15,649 nucleotides of DNA from Baffinella frigidus (taxonomy: Eukaryota; Cryptophyceae; Cryptomonadales; Baffinellaceae). The notes beneath the pieces were generated by a model that ran no database searches, was not told the origin of the DNA, and saw nothing but the letters and a program-made list of their open reading frames with translations. The translations under genes and the position numbers were made by a program. Where the stretch lies: the NCBI GenBank assembly GCA_026770585.1, contig MU646773.1, positions 154,918 through 170,566 of the forward strand. Reading direction: 5' to 3'. Of the stretch, positions 6,881 to 13,789 are shown piece by piece; positions within the stretch are counted from its first letter, which is position 1; every line of letters begins with the position of its first letter.

Positions 6881-9800
6881 GTGAGGTGCTACAGGGCAAC
6901 AATCCGACGGAGCGAGGCGCAGCAGGCAACGCCCCGGCTGCATCACCCAAAACAACCCTTCTCATCCTTCCGCTCACGTGAACGTCAGTAGTGATCCTCA
7001 CTTCCCCCAGTCCTCCGGAAGAAATGCCTTTGTGGCGTCTGCCGCGAACAGAGGACAGGATTAGTCTGACGTGCGTTGGGTGGGTTGGCAGTGGGGAGCA
7101 TCGACCGGGACGACGTGGGGGCCTCGCTGCCGTGGCCCGAGGGCTCCGAGGGCAAGAGGGCGAGCTTCTCCAACTACCAGCGCGAGTACAAGCAGGTCCC
7201 TCCCTCCGAGATTCAGAGAGATTACACGCAGGGTCCTCCCTCCGAGAGTCAGAGAGGGTACACGCAGGTTCTCCTGGCTGAGAGTACCATCGTTGCTGCA
7301 TAATCTCTTCGCGAACCTGAATAGATTTAAGTTCGGGAACTGTCCTTCTAAACGTTTCTTGGTACAAATCCAGACATTTTAAAACCCTAAAAGTACGAAC
7401 ATTTTAAAATCCTAAAAGTTTTTGGTACAAAAATTCGTTGAGTAGGACATTCCTGAAATTAAATTCTTTCAGCTCCGGGATGCAATCGTAAGTGCTTCTG
7501 GTACTAACCCTGCCTGGATTACTGAGGTTGGTTCGTGCCATGGACGTTGGGATTCCCCAATGCATCTCTTGGAACCATGCTCTTTCCCTAAACCCTGAAC
7601 CCTAAACCTTGAACCTTAAACACTCAACCCTCAACCATAAACCATAGAACATAAACCATAAACCATAAACCATAAACCATAAACCATAAAACCTAAACCC
7701 TAAACCCTAAACCCTAAACCCTAAACCCTAAACCCTAAACCATACACCTTACACCATGCACCATACACCGTACACCATACACCATAAACCATACACCATA
7801 AACCATAAACCATATAAACCATAAACCATAAACCCTTGGATCGATCGATAGGCCGGTCAGGCTGACTCGGGAGAGTGTTTCGCAGTTGAAGATAGACGTG
7901 CAAAGCACGACACCTTCGCGGCCAGGAATACATGGAGGCCATACTGGTTTCGCATAACCCAACGACCGGTGTCTTATCCATTAGGCCACCGACGTACCAA
8001 AAAGAGGAGCTATCCACACCGTGGACTGCTGTGTATATATACGACTCTCAGTTTCGATCCGTCATAAACGCACTTTTCTCTCTGCCCGGCTGACTCGGCG
8101 GAGTGTTGCGCAGTTGAAGATAGACGTGCAAAGCACGGACGGGAATACATGGTGGCCATATTGGTTTCGATCCGTCATAACCGTACTTTTCTCTCTGCCA
8201 TTCTGACCCGGGGGAGTGTTGCGCAGTTGAAGATAGACGTGCAAAGCACGTCGAACAAGCAGCAGATGGCGGACCAGCAGCAGAAAATCCACCGCATCAC
8301 CCTTCGGGTACCGCCCTGGAGCGGAACCAGAAGTATTCTCAAGTCAACTTTACGATTTTCAAGGGGAATGGAATCACGATCTGAGTCCCCCGTGATGAAT
8401 GAATCTGGTACAAAAAGGTCTAATATGTATTTTAGTGGTATACATCATGTCAACTTTTGCGAGAAAGGGTTATTCGGGATTGGCCGCAAGTCCCCTCCAG
8501 GGTGGTGTGCGCCCTCCACACGCCGGCCTGTCAAGGGATTTCCGGTGGCTGAGCTACTGAGAATCGGTTAGGATTATCTCAGGAAATCGTAGGAAACCGC
8601 ATCACTCACCGGGTGCGTGTGCCCTTGTCCAGCTTGACAGTTTCCGATCGCTTATCTCAGGGAATTGTTTCGTACTCAGAAAGGGATCTTTAATAATAGA
8701 TGGATACGTTTTTGTGACTACGTGTCACTCTCCGGGTACATGGGCCCTCCAGATAGTTACCAAGGGATTTTCGGTGGCTGGGCTACCAGGAATCGGTTAG
8801 GATATTCGTAGTAACAACCCTATGTACCTACGGATGGCCTACTGTAGGGTTCTATGGATGATCCACGTGTGGGTGGGCTATTCCGGAAATCCCTGTGTAG
8901 TCCGTGTGTGTGGTGTCCAGCTTGATAGGTTCCGATCGCGTATCTCAGGGATTCGTCTTGTACCTGGAACAGGATATTTCATAAAATGGCAGATAGATTG
9001 TTTGGACCCTCAACACTTGAACCTAAACCCCAAACCCCAAACCCTCAACCCTATACCATATACCCTAAACCCTAAACCCTAAACCCTAAACCTGACCCCC
9101 CCAACACACACCCTCTCCTGGTGTCTGGCGCGCAGGCCTTGAAACTGACCCCGGGCGATACATGCTGCACCCTGAACCCTCAACCCTCAACCCTAAACCC
9201 GAAACCCGAATCCCTAAACCCTTAACCCTGGCCCATAAACCCTAACCCCGATCCCCTAGCCCATAAACCGTAAACACGCAGTCGTTGAAACTGACCCCGG
9301 ACGATGCAGCGGCATACATCCGAGAAAAACTTGCGTTTATCACGAACCGAAACCAACATGGCCACTATGTATTCCCTTCCGTGAAGGCCTTTCTGGCGCA
9401 CAGGAAGCTGACGCCCGACGATGCTGACCTACCACTGCCGAGTGAGGACGGGACACAATTTTAAAGGGGTTGAAAATCTTTCATCTGAATCCTTAAGGAA
9501 ATGGACTGTTAAAAGGGAAAAGCTGAGACCGGAAATCCGGTCTCAGCTTTGATTGTGGTGCTTTGTTCGCTCGACAGCGGGAGAGAGGTCTGCAGGACCT
9601 AGCCAAACCTCTCTCCACCCACACGCAACGTGGCGTACAAAAGGAGACACAACCTAACCCCTAGCCCCCAAACCCAAATCCCCCCAGCCCTTGAAGCTGA
9701 CCCCCGACGATACACCCTACACCCTAAACCCCCACTTAGCAGCGGCCGAGTTGATTTTCACCTTGAATCCAAGGTGAAATTCCTGTTATGTTTCAGGGCA

Positions 9801-12557
9801 TTGGATAAGATTCTAGTACGTATCGTTTAGATGGACGGTATCCGTGAAGCCCCCAGTGGCTGCTAAGTGGAAACCCTAACCCTGCTAAGTGGAAACCCTA
9901 ATCCCACAGGCGATGAAGCTGACGCCGGACGATGCGGCAGCCTACATCCCGCACGGCCGCATGTTCCTGCGCAAGGTGCCACTTTAGACGTGATGGTGGT
10001 CAATCAAAAGTTGACGCACGGGCAAGTTCCACGAAATCCGTGGAAGTTGGCAAACGTTGACTCGAGGGGGAGGGTGAGTTGACTTTTGGGATTGCCTCCC
10101 CTCAGGTCTAGCGCAAGGTCTAGCTCTACCTCACTCGGGGTGCATGATCGGTGTCACCACCAAAGCTGACGTTTTTGTGCGACAAGACAGGAGAGTCAAC
10201 TTCTGGTCTCCTCATTTTGAGGAGACAAGATTGACACAGACAGAGGAGACCAGATTGACTTTTGAGGAGACCAGATTGACACTCTCCTTTTGAGGAGACA
10301 AGATTGAGGCAGACAGAGGGAGAAGGTGTGTGCGGTGGCGCGTCTCGCGTGATGCGCTAACCCCTAGTCGCACGCACACGCTCCCACCCCCTCTCCCGGA
10401 GTTTGTCATGAGGCACACGCTCCCACCCCCTCTCCCGCGCGCTGGTGCAAGCACGCTCCCACCCCCCTCTCCATCTGTCTCGCTCGCGTGATCGCGCGCG
10501 CGCGCGCGCTCTGGTCTGTGAGTGGCGTTACCGATTGACCAATCTATGGTAGGAGAGTAGCGAGAGTCTTCTCCTCTGCTCTCTGGTCTGTCAGTGTGCT
10601 CACACACGGCCCTACCCCCCCCTCTCAGAACACTTTCACGCAACGGAATACACTGTGGCCACGTTGGTTTCGATCCGTAATAAACGGATCGATCCGTAAT
10701 ATACGGATCGATCGCGCGATCTGGTCTGTCGGTGTGCTTGCCCAAAAGTCTCTTATTGAACTTATGACGTCGGTCCACGACTTCCTGGGCTCACACGCGG
10801 CCCTTCCCCCGATCGATCGTAGAACGCCTTCACGGAAGGGAACACAATACTGCCACGTTCGTTTCGATCCGTAATATACGATCTAACATCCCTTACGTGG
10901 CCATTAGGCGCATACGCCCTACCGTAGGGCCCTAGGACCTGCCTAGGACCTCTTGGGGTCAAATTTGGCCCCATGGCCTCTTGAGGCATACGCACGTTTC
11001 TCGATCGCAGAACGTCGCGCCGCTGCGTGAAACGCTCGAGTACCAGTGCGACAAGGTTCCGGATGAGACCATCTACGAGCTAGTATACGCATTTTTCGAT
11101 CTAACATACGCATTTTTGCATATAATATACACATTTCCAATCTAATATACGCATTGTTTTATCTCATATACGCCTTTTACGATCTAATATACGCATTATG
11201 CTCGATTGCAGAACGTGGCCCCGCTGCGCGAGCAGCTCGAGTACCAGAGCGAAAAGGTCCTCGAGGAGACCATCTGCGAACTTGGTGACATGAAGGATGA
11301 AGAGGATAAGCGGCTTCGGGCACTCGAAAAGTCTATGCAGGTTCCTCTCGCGCTCGCTCTCTCTCTCTCTCTCTCTCTCGCTCGCTCTCGCTCTCTCTCA
11401 CACTCTGCCTCCCTCCCTCCCTCCCTCCCTCCCTCCCTCTTTCTCACTCTGTCTCTGTCTCTGTCTCTGTCTCTGTATTTCTCTGCCTCTGCCTCTGTAT
11501 ATGTTTGTCGCTGGCTCTGTGTCTGTCTCAGTTTCTCTCTGCCTCTGTCTCTACCTCTGTCTCTGTCTCTGTCTATGTTCCCAACGGAGACTGCCTCCAC
11601 CCAGGAATGAACATCTCCGGGTTTGTAGCTGACCGGAAACTAATTTGGGAAGGATTCGTACCAGGCAGGCTTGGATTTTTCACCACCACCAACCCTCACG
11701 GTTGGACCAAATTATCGATTTTAGACTTGAGATTTACCCTTGCAGAGACCCCGGATCCGAGGTCTCTGCAAGGTTAAATCACGGGTGAATCTAACATATA
11801 AAATGTCGACGATTTGGTCCAATCGTGAGGGTTGGTGGAAGCATGGGAGGCAGCTCCAAATTTGCATGACTCAGCACCTAAACACCGCACATGGACCAAG
11901 TCGACATGAAAGTTGGACATATCGTGGGACTACCATCACTTTTGGTGGGACAGTGCAGGGGTTACTCGCGAATAAGGACACACACACCTCCGTAGGGTCC
12001 TACTGTAGGGCTGGTCGTAGGAGCATAGGACCGTGCTAGGGACGGTGCGTGTCCTTATTCGCGAGTAACTCCTTTCCGGGCATGAAAGTGTGTATTTCCT
12101 TTTGAGGTTATGAGCCCTGGGTGGACCTCGCAGGTGGCCCACTCTCATATTCTGGAAAGACAGATGGTGTGGCGTGTGAACACTGTTGGTAGTCAAAATA
12201 TGTACCCCTCATACACCCGGCCAAATCCCTTCTCCTCCGAGCCTCTCACCCCCAGGCGGGCCCGTCCACACGAGAATGCTGGAGGGGCGTATTTAAACTC
12301 GTTCGCGTTTACAAGTGGCCATATGTGTAGTAACTTTCGTGAGGTTGGTCACGCAACTGTGCGAAAATAGCACAGGCACGAGGTTGGTTACGTTATCCTG
12401 GCACAAATATTTACAACCCCGCATGTAAAAAGGATCCTCTAGCATTCTCGAGTGGGTCCCAGGGCTGCTTCCTAACAAGTTTCGGCGCGTGCAGGAGCTG
12501 CTGAACAACGTGTTCCGCGGACGCTTCCAGCTCTTCATGGACTACCCCGGGGCATGA
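6604..12557 (+). CDS. Prefoldin subunit 1-like protein, multi-exon gene
   Basis: Gene model by eye: exons 6604-6880, 7092-7195, 8227-8307, 9910-9975, 11212-11340 and 12495-12557, about 239 codons, all GT-AG, phases 1,0,0,0,0. The joined core aligns end to end with PFDN1: EYKQLKIDVQST... matches the first helix; QQMADQQQKI matches KVKLADIQIEQL; LTPDDAAAYIPHGRMFL matches the LPDDTxxYxxVGRMF beta region; a 46-residue second helix of matching length ends LEKSMQELLNN. Prefoldin is a hexameric co-chaperone that hands unfolded actin and tubulin to CCT. Between exons 3 and 4 the model is about seven residues shorter than PFDN1, so a tiny exon may be missed in 8308-9909. Exon 1 would add an unusual secretory leader and is the weakest part. 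Confidence 0.6.
7092..7195 (+). CDS. Prefoldin-like gene exon 2
   Basis: It reads GSIDRDDVGASLPWPEGSEG then KRASFSNYQREYKQ. The last residues align with the AFTELQ start of PFDN1 helix 1. The donor is AAGCAG|GTCCCT in phase 0. Two 36-base in-frame repeats of the exon end follow, and a second usable donor lies at 7268. Confidence 0.55.
7160..7267 (+). repeat. 36-base tandem repeats spanning an exon end
   Basis: Three copies of a 36-base unit cover the end of exon 2 and its donor. They read YQREYKQ-VPPSE, IQRDYTQ-GPPSE and SQRGYTQ. The junction is CAG|GT in copies 1 and 3, and CAG|GG in copy 2. Use of the donor at 7268 would add 24 residues in frame. Confidence 0.7.
7585..7836 (+). repeat. Telomere-like array in the prefoldin-like gene
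   Basis: CCCTAAA and CCATAAA heptamers on the plus strand, with a clean block of CCCTAAA at about 7688-7738, in the intron before exon 3 ghost 1. Confidence 0.85.
7860..7909 (+). pseudogene. Ghost copy of prefoldin-like exon 3 (acceptor and 8 codons)
   Basis: Intron end GGCTGACTCGGGAGAGTG...CGCAG and the exon start LKIDVQST are repeated, then the copy breaks into a family F element. Confidence 0.65.
7915..8086 (+). mobile_element. Family F element interrupted by a tRNA-like insert
   Basis: GGAATACATGGAGGCCATAC then GGTTTCG, a 98-base insert (7953-8050), then GTTTCGATCCGTCATAAACG and CACTTTTCTCTCTGCC. The element leads to the exon 3 ghost at 8114. Confidence 0.6.
7953..8050 (-). other. tRNA-Arg-like fragment inserted in family F
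   Basis: On the minus strand the insert ends with GTCGGTGGCCTAATGGATAA, a good tRNA 5' half with an A-box, upstream of which is TATATATAC. GTTTCG borders it on both sides (7947-7952 and 8051-8056), like a 6-base target-site duplication. The 3' half is absent or degenerate, so I do not call a working tRNA. Confidence 0.45.
8089..8137 (+). pseudogene. Second ghost copy of prefoldin-like exon 3
   Basis: Acceptor TTGCGCAG and LKIDVQST, 113 bases upstream of the real exon. The 113-base unit holds a family F copy and the pyrimidine tract that precedes the acceptor. Confidence 0.65.
8140..8226 (+). mobile_element. Family F element, copy joined to the exon 3 acceptor
   Basis: GGAATACATGGTGGCCATAT, then GGTTTCGATCCGTCATAACC, then the pyrimidine tract ACTTTTCTCTCTGCC, then GTGTTGCGCAG and exon 3. 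The element end supplies a branch-point-like CATAACC and the pyrimidine tract. Confidence 0.6.
8227..8307 (+). CDS. Prefoldin-like gene exon 3
   Basis: Acceptor GTTGCGCAG|TTG, donor CTTCGG|GTACCG, 27 codons in phase 0: LKIDVQSTSNKQQMADQQQK then IHRITLR. This is the first prefoldin helix; the MADQQ segment aligns with LADIQ of PFDN1. Its first 24 bases and acceptor also occur at 7886-7909 and 8114-8137. Confidence 0.6.
8531..8958. repeat. Direct duplication of about 230-290 bases in the exon 3 - exon 4 intron
   Basis: AAGGGATTTCCGGTGGCTGA at 8534 recurs at about 8761, and GTCCAGCTTGACAGTTTCCG at 8627 recurs at 8918. The second copy holds an extra GGCCTACTGTAGGGTTCTA core. Any exon here is not recognisable. 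Confidence 0.6.
9020..9276 (+). repeat. Telomere-like arrays flanking exon 4 ghost 1
   Basis: CCCTAAA and CCCCAAA units at 9020-9093 and CCCTCAA, CCCGAAA and CCATAAA units at 9170-9276, on the sense strand. Ghost 1 sits between them and ghost 2 follows. Confidence 0.8.
9136..9165 (+). pseudogene. Ghost copy 1 of prefoldin-like exon 4
   Basis: GGCGCGCAG|GCC then LKLTPGDT; diverges into telomere-like repeats. Confidence 0.6.
9282..9320 (+). pseudogene. Ghost copy 2 of prefoldin-like exon 4
   Basis: AACACGCAG|TCG then LKLTPDDAAAYI, in frame with the real exon, then a break into an antisense family F copy. Confidence 0.65.
9331..9391 (-). mobile_element. Family F element, antisense copy between exon 4 ghosts
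   Basis: The minus strand reads CCTTCACGGAAGGGAATACA, TAGTGGCCATGTTGGTTTCG, GTTCGTGATAAACG. Unlike the other copies it is antisense to its host gene. Confidence 0.55.
9401..9428 (+). pseudogene. Ghost copy 3 of prefoldin-like exon 4
   Basis: GGCGCACAG followed by KLTPDDA; a few bases are missing after the AG compared with the others. Confidence 0.55.
9519..9550. other. Perfect 14-bp hairpin
   Basis: AAAGCTGAGACCGG and CCGGTCTCAGCTTT around the loop AAAT. No element family seen; it lies in the intron between exon 4 ghosts 3 and 4. Confidence 0.7.
9650..9731 (+). repeat. Short telomere-like stretches around exon 4 ghost 4
   Basis: CCTAACCCCTAGCCCCCAAA before the ghost acceptor and ACACCCTAAACCC after it. 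A further fragment (AAACCCTAACCC) lies at 9871-9904 before the real acceptor. Confidence 0.7.
9685..9712 (+). pseudogene. Ghost copy 4 of prefoldin-like exon 4
   Basis: CCCCCCAG|CCC then LKLTPDDT, running into ACACCCTAAACC repeats. Confidence 0.6.
9732..9870. mobile_element. Family A MITE-like element, copy 3
   Basis: 139 bases, same termini, inside a telomere-like array 40 bases before prefoldin-like exon 4. A stray GCTAAGTGG follows at about 9883. Confidence 0.82.
9910..9975 (+). CDS. Prefoldin-like gene exon 4: GRMF region
   Basis: Acceptor ATCCCACAG|GCG, donor CGCAAG|GTGCCA, 22 codons in phase 0: AMKLTPDDAAAYIPHGRMFL then RK. The GRMF motif with the preceding PDD and Y matches the beta-strand region of prefoldin subunit 1 and is the best single signature for the family. 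Four partial copies precede it. Confidence 0.62.
10200..10480. repeat. Two short tandem repeat arrays
   Basis: 10210-10316: four to five units of GAGGAGACMAGATTGAC with TTTT spacers. 10372-10470: three to four units of CACGCTCCCACCCCCTCTCC. Then (GC)n at 10494-10509. Long minus-strand open frames across them are repeat products. Confidence 0.75.
10634..10887 (+). mobile_element. Two family F copies in tandem arrangement
   Basis: 10634-10712 (CTTCACGCAACGGAATACAC ... GGTTTCGATCCGTAATAAAC, then a GATCCGTAATATACGGATC hairpin) and 10827-10887 (CCTTCACGGAAGGGAACACA ... GTTTCGATCCGTAATATACG). Both are preceded by related CTGGTCTGTCxGTGTGCT and CTCACACxCGGCCCT sequence. Confidence 0.5.
11011..11081 (+). 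pseudogene. Ghost copy of prefoldin-like exon 5 (24 codons)
   Basis: CTCGATCGCAG|AAC then NVAPLRETLEYQ and CDKVPDETIYEL, in frame, against NVAPLREQLEYQ and SEKVLEETICEL in the real exon. It then runs into an AT-rich tandem repeat without a donor. Confidence 0.65.
11081..11200 (+). repeat. AT-rich tandem repeat between ghost and real exon 5
   Basis: Five to six units of about 20-24 bases built on GATCTAATATACGCATTTT fill the gap between the ghost and exon 5. Confidence 0.7.
11212..11340 (+). CDS. Prefoldin-like gene exon 5: second coiled-coil helix
   Basis: Acceptor CGATTGCAG|AAC, donor ATGCAG|GTTCCT, 43 codons in phase 0, from NVAPLREQLEYQSEKVLEET to RALEKSMQ. Rich in Glu, Lys, Leu and Arg with heptad-like spacing, as expected for the C-terminal prefoldin helix. 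Its length fits PFDN1 within one residue from GRMF to the end of the helix. Confidence 0.62.
11341..11600 (+). repeat. Pyrimidine-rich simple repeats in the intron
   Basis: Runs of CT, CCCT and CTGTCT fill about 250 bases after the exon 5 donor. Long open frames on both strands here (Ser/Leu-rich or Arg/Glu-rich) are products of the repeat. Confidence 0.8.
11686..11838. mobile_element. Foldback element D
   Basis: Arms CCACCAACCCTCACGGTTGG and CCAATCGTGAGGGTTGGTGG pair, with an inner hairpin CTTGCAGAGACC / GGTCTCTGCAAG around 11745. In the last intron of the prefoldin-like gene. Confidence 0.8.
11960..12070. mobile_element. Foldback element C
   Basis: Perfect arms of about 21 bases (GTTACTCGCGAATAAGGACA against TGTCCTTATTCGCGAGTAAC) enclose a CGTAGGGTCCTACTGTAGGG core like that of family B. 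Confidence 0.82.
12495..12557 (+). CDS. Prefoldin-like gene terminal exon 6
   Basis: Acceptor GCGTGCAG|GAG, 20 codons then TGA: ELLNNVFRGRFQLFMDYPGA. It joins SMQ of exon 5 in phase 0 to give LEKSMQELLNN, like the NLRELL end of PFDN1 proteins, then a short lineage-specific tail. Its last bases are repeated at 12692-12716 and 12948-12986. Confidence 0.58.
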   Translation, partial: ELLNNVFRGRFQLFMDYPGA

Positions 12558-12571
12558 TCTCCTTCGAGTCA

Positions 12572-12754
12572 GTGTTTGCTCGGGCCTAATGTGGAGCGAG
12601 AGGCCTAATGTGGAGCGTGAGTAAAGCGACTTCTACTGCAAGTAAAGCGACTTCTGCTGGAGTAAAGCGTCTTCTGCTGCAGTCGCTTTACTGCCCCGGG
12701 GCATGATCTCCTTAGTCGCTTTACTCTCCCTCCACACTAGGCCCGAGCAAACAC
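12572..12754. mobile_element. Foldback G carrying a host stop-codon fragment
   Basis: Left arm GTGTTTGCTCGGGCCTAATG, right arm TAGGCCCGAGCAAACAC. Inside are three AGTAAAGCG(A/T)CTTCT units, inverted AGTCGCTTTACT units and the prefoldin-like stop region. Confidence 0.75.
12692..12716 (+). pseudogene. Ghost of prefoldin-like stop region inside a foldback
   Basis: GCCCCGGGGCATGATCTCCT repeats the last codons, the stop and the following bases of exon 6. It lies between two AGTCGCTTTACT runs inside the foldback at 12572-12754. Confidence 0.6.
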
Positions 12755-12804
12755 ATGATGCGTGTGGCCGAATGTCTACATGAATGACTTCTCATGCGTG
12801 TGGC

Positions 12805-12927
12805 CTACAGGGGTACCTCGCTCATAATAAACCGCCCCCCCCTAGGACCCTACACTAGGCCCATGCCTAGGGCCCTATGGTGGTCCTGGGGGGGGGGCAG
12901 CTTCTTATGAGCGAGGTACCCCTGTAG
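12805..12927. mobile_element. Family B foldback element, copy 3
   Basis: CTACAGGGGTACCTCGCTCA ... GAGCGAGGTACCCCTGTAG. The flanks carry related sequence (GTCTACATGAATGACTTCTC before, GTCTACACAAATCACTTCTC after), so it sits inside a local duplication. Confidence 0.85.
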
Positions 12928-12947
12928 TGTCTACACAAATCACTTCT

Positions 12948-12986
12948 CTTCCAGCTCTTCATGGGCTATCCTGGGGCATGATCTCC
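12948..12986 (+). pseudogene. Ghost of prefoldin-like exon 6 end
   Basis: 39 bases match 12524-12562 with about three changes (RFQLFMDYPGA becomes FQLFMGYPGA with its stop). The match resumes at 13023-13077, repeating the 3' flank. A family B element lies just upstream. Confidence 0.65.
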
Positions 12987-13467
12987 GATGTCTGAATTCA
13001 ATAGAAAGGAATCGATTCGTTTTGATCTCCTTACACTCAGTGATTTCTCGGGCCTAATGTGGAGCGAGAATCAAGCGACTTCTGCGCGTGGCGTGCAGAG
13101 TCTTCTCTTCCCATCGAGAGTGTGCCCCTGGCTTGCGCTAAATGTACCTCCGGCGCCAGGCCGACTACCCCTCCTGTAGTATCTTGTAACTCTGCCTCAG
13201 TTAAACTGGGCTCGCCATAAAAGAAGTTTTGGTGCCGTTTTTCGTACTGGGATTTATGCTCTTGACATTGCCTGTGATTCAGGGCGTGCGAATAAGCAAC
13301 CGCCCAAAACTGTACTCCCGGGACTTGAAACTGATGCGCCGAGCATCACCCCTCGACCCTGAAAGTCTAGTACCGTAAGGACATAGGGGGGTTTCTACGG
13401 ATAATGTAACAGAACGTCGGTCAGAATCTGTCCAAAAAAAAAATCCGTCGTAACCCACTGTGTTGTA

Positions 13468-13527
13468 TAGGCCTACTGTAGGGTCCTAGGCGGGGGCGGT
13501 TTCTTATGAGCGAGGTATCCCTCTACA
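13468..13527. mobile_element. Family B foldback, right half
   Basis: GGCCTACTGTAGGGTCCTAG, then GGTTTCTTATGAGCGAGGTA; the left arm is lost. Confidence 0.7.
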
Positions 13528-13659
13528 GAGGTCAGTCGAGATTCATAACACACGCCGCCCCCAGGCAGGACTTATGCTCCTAGGCGTAGAGTCCTAGGGC
13601 GATGTGTGGCCTTGATTTCGAGGAAACCCGGTATGATGCATCCGTCTCTCTCCTCTCAG

Positions 13660-13748
13660 CCTTCTGCACCGAGGGGCTTGATACGATCCAAAAGGAAGCA
13701 GGGCCTTTCTGCAGGATTCTGCAGGATAAGATCCAATGTCCGCCTATG
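13660..13748 (+). CDS. Possible exon, unknown product
   Basis: A strong pyrimidine tract and acceptor (CTCTCTCCTCTCAG) precede 29 open codons, FCTEGLDTIQKEAGPFCRIL then QDKIQCPPM, and a donor-like ATG|GTGGAA follows. I do not recognise the peptide. Its end phase (0) does not simply match the next exon-like segment. Confidence 0.22.
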
Positions 13749-13789
13749 GTGGAAGCTAAAATAACTCAAAGGACCTAAAAGACTTAAAG

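Noticed and set aside
6600-7367. 255-codon open frame on the minus strand
   Set aside because: It lies opposite the GC-rich exons 1 and 2 of the prefoldin-like gene and its Pro/Arg/Ser-rich product matches no family. The plus-strand reading has phase-consistent splicing and homology.
2100-9276. Chromosome end
   Set aside because: The telomere-like arrays are short, degenerate, internal and face opposite ways in the two genes, so they are interstitial repeats.
10212-10778. 188-codon minus-strand frame
   Set aside because: It is made of three different tandem repeats and family F sequence; no domain is visible.
11196-11610. Open frames of 134 codons on both strands (Arg/Glu-rich and Ser/Leu-rich)
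   Set aside because: Apart from exon 5 itself they are translations of CT-rich microsatellites.
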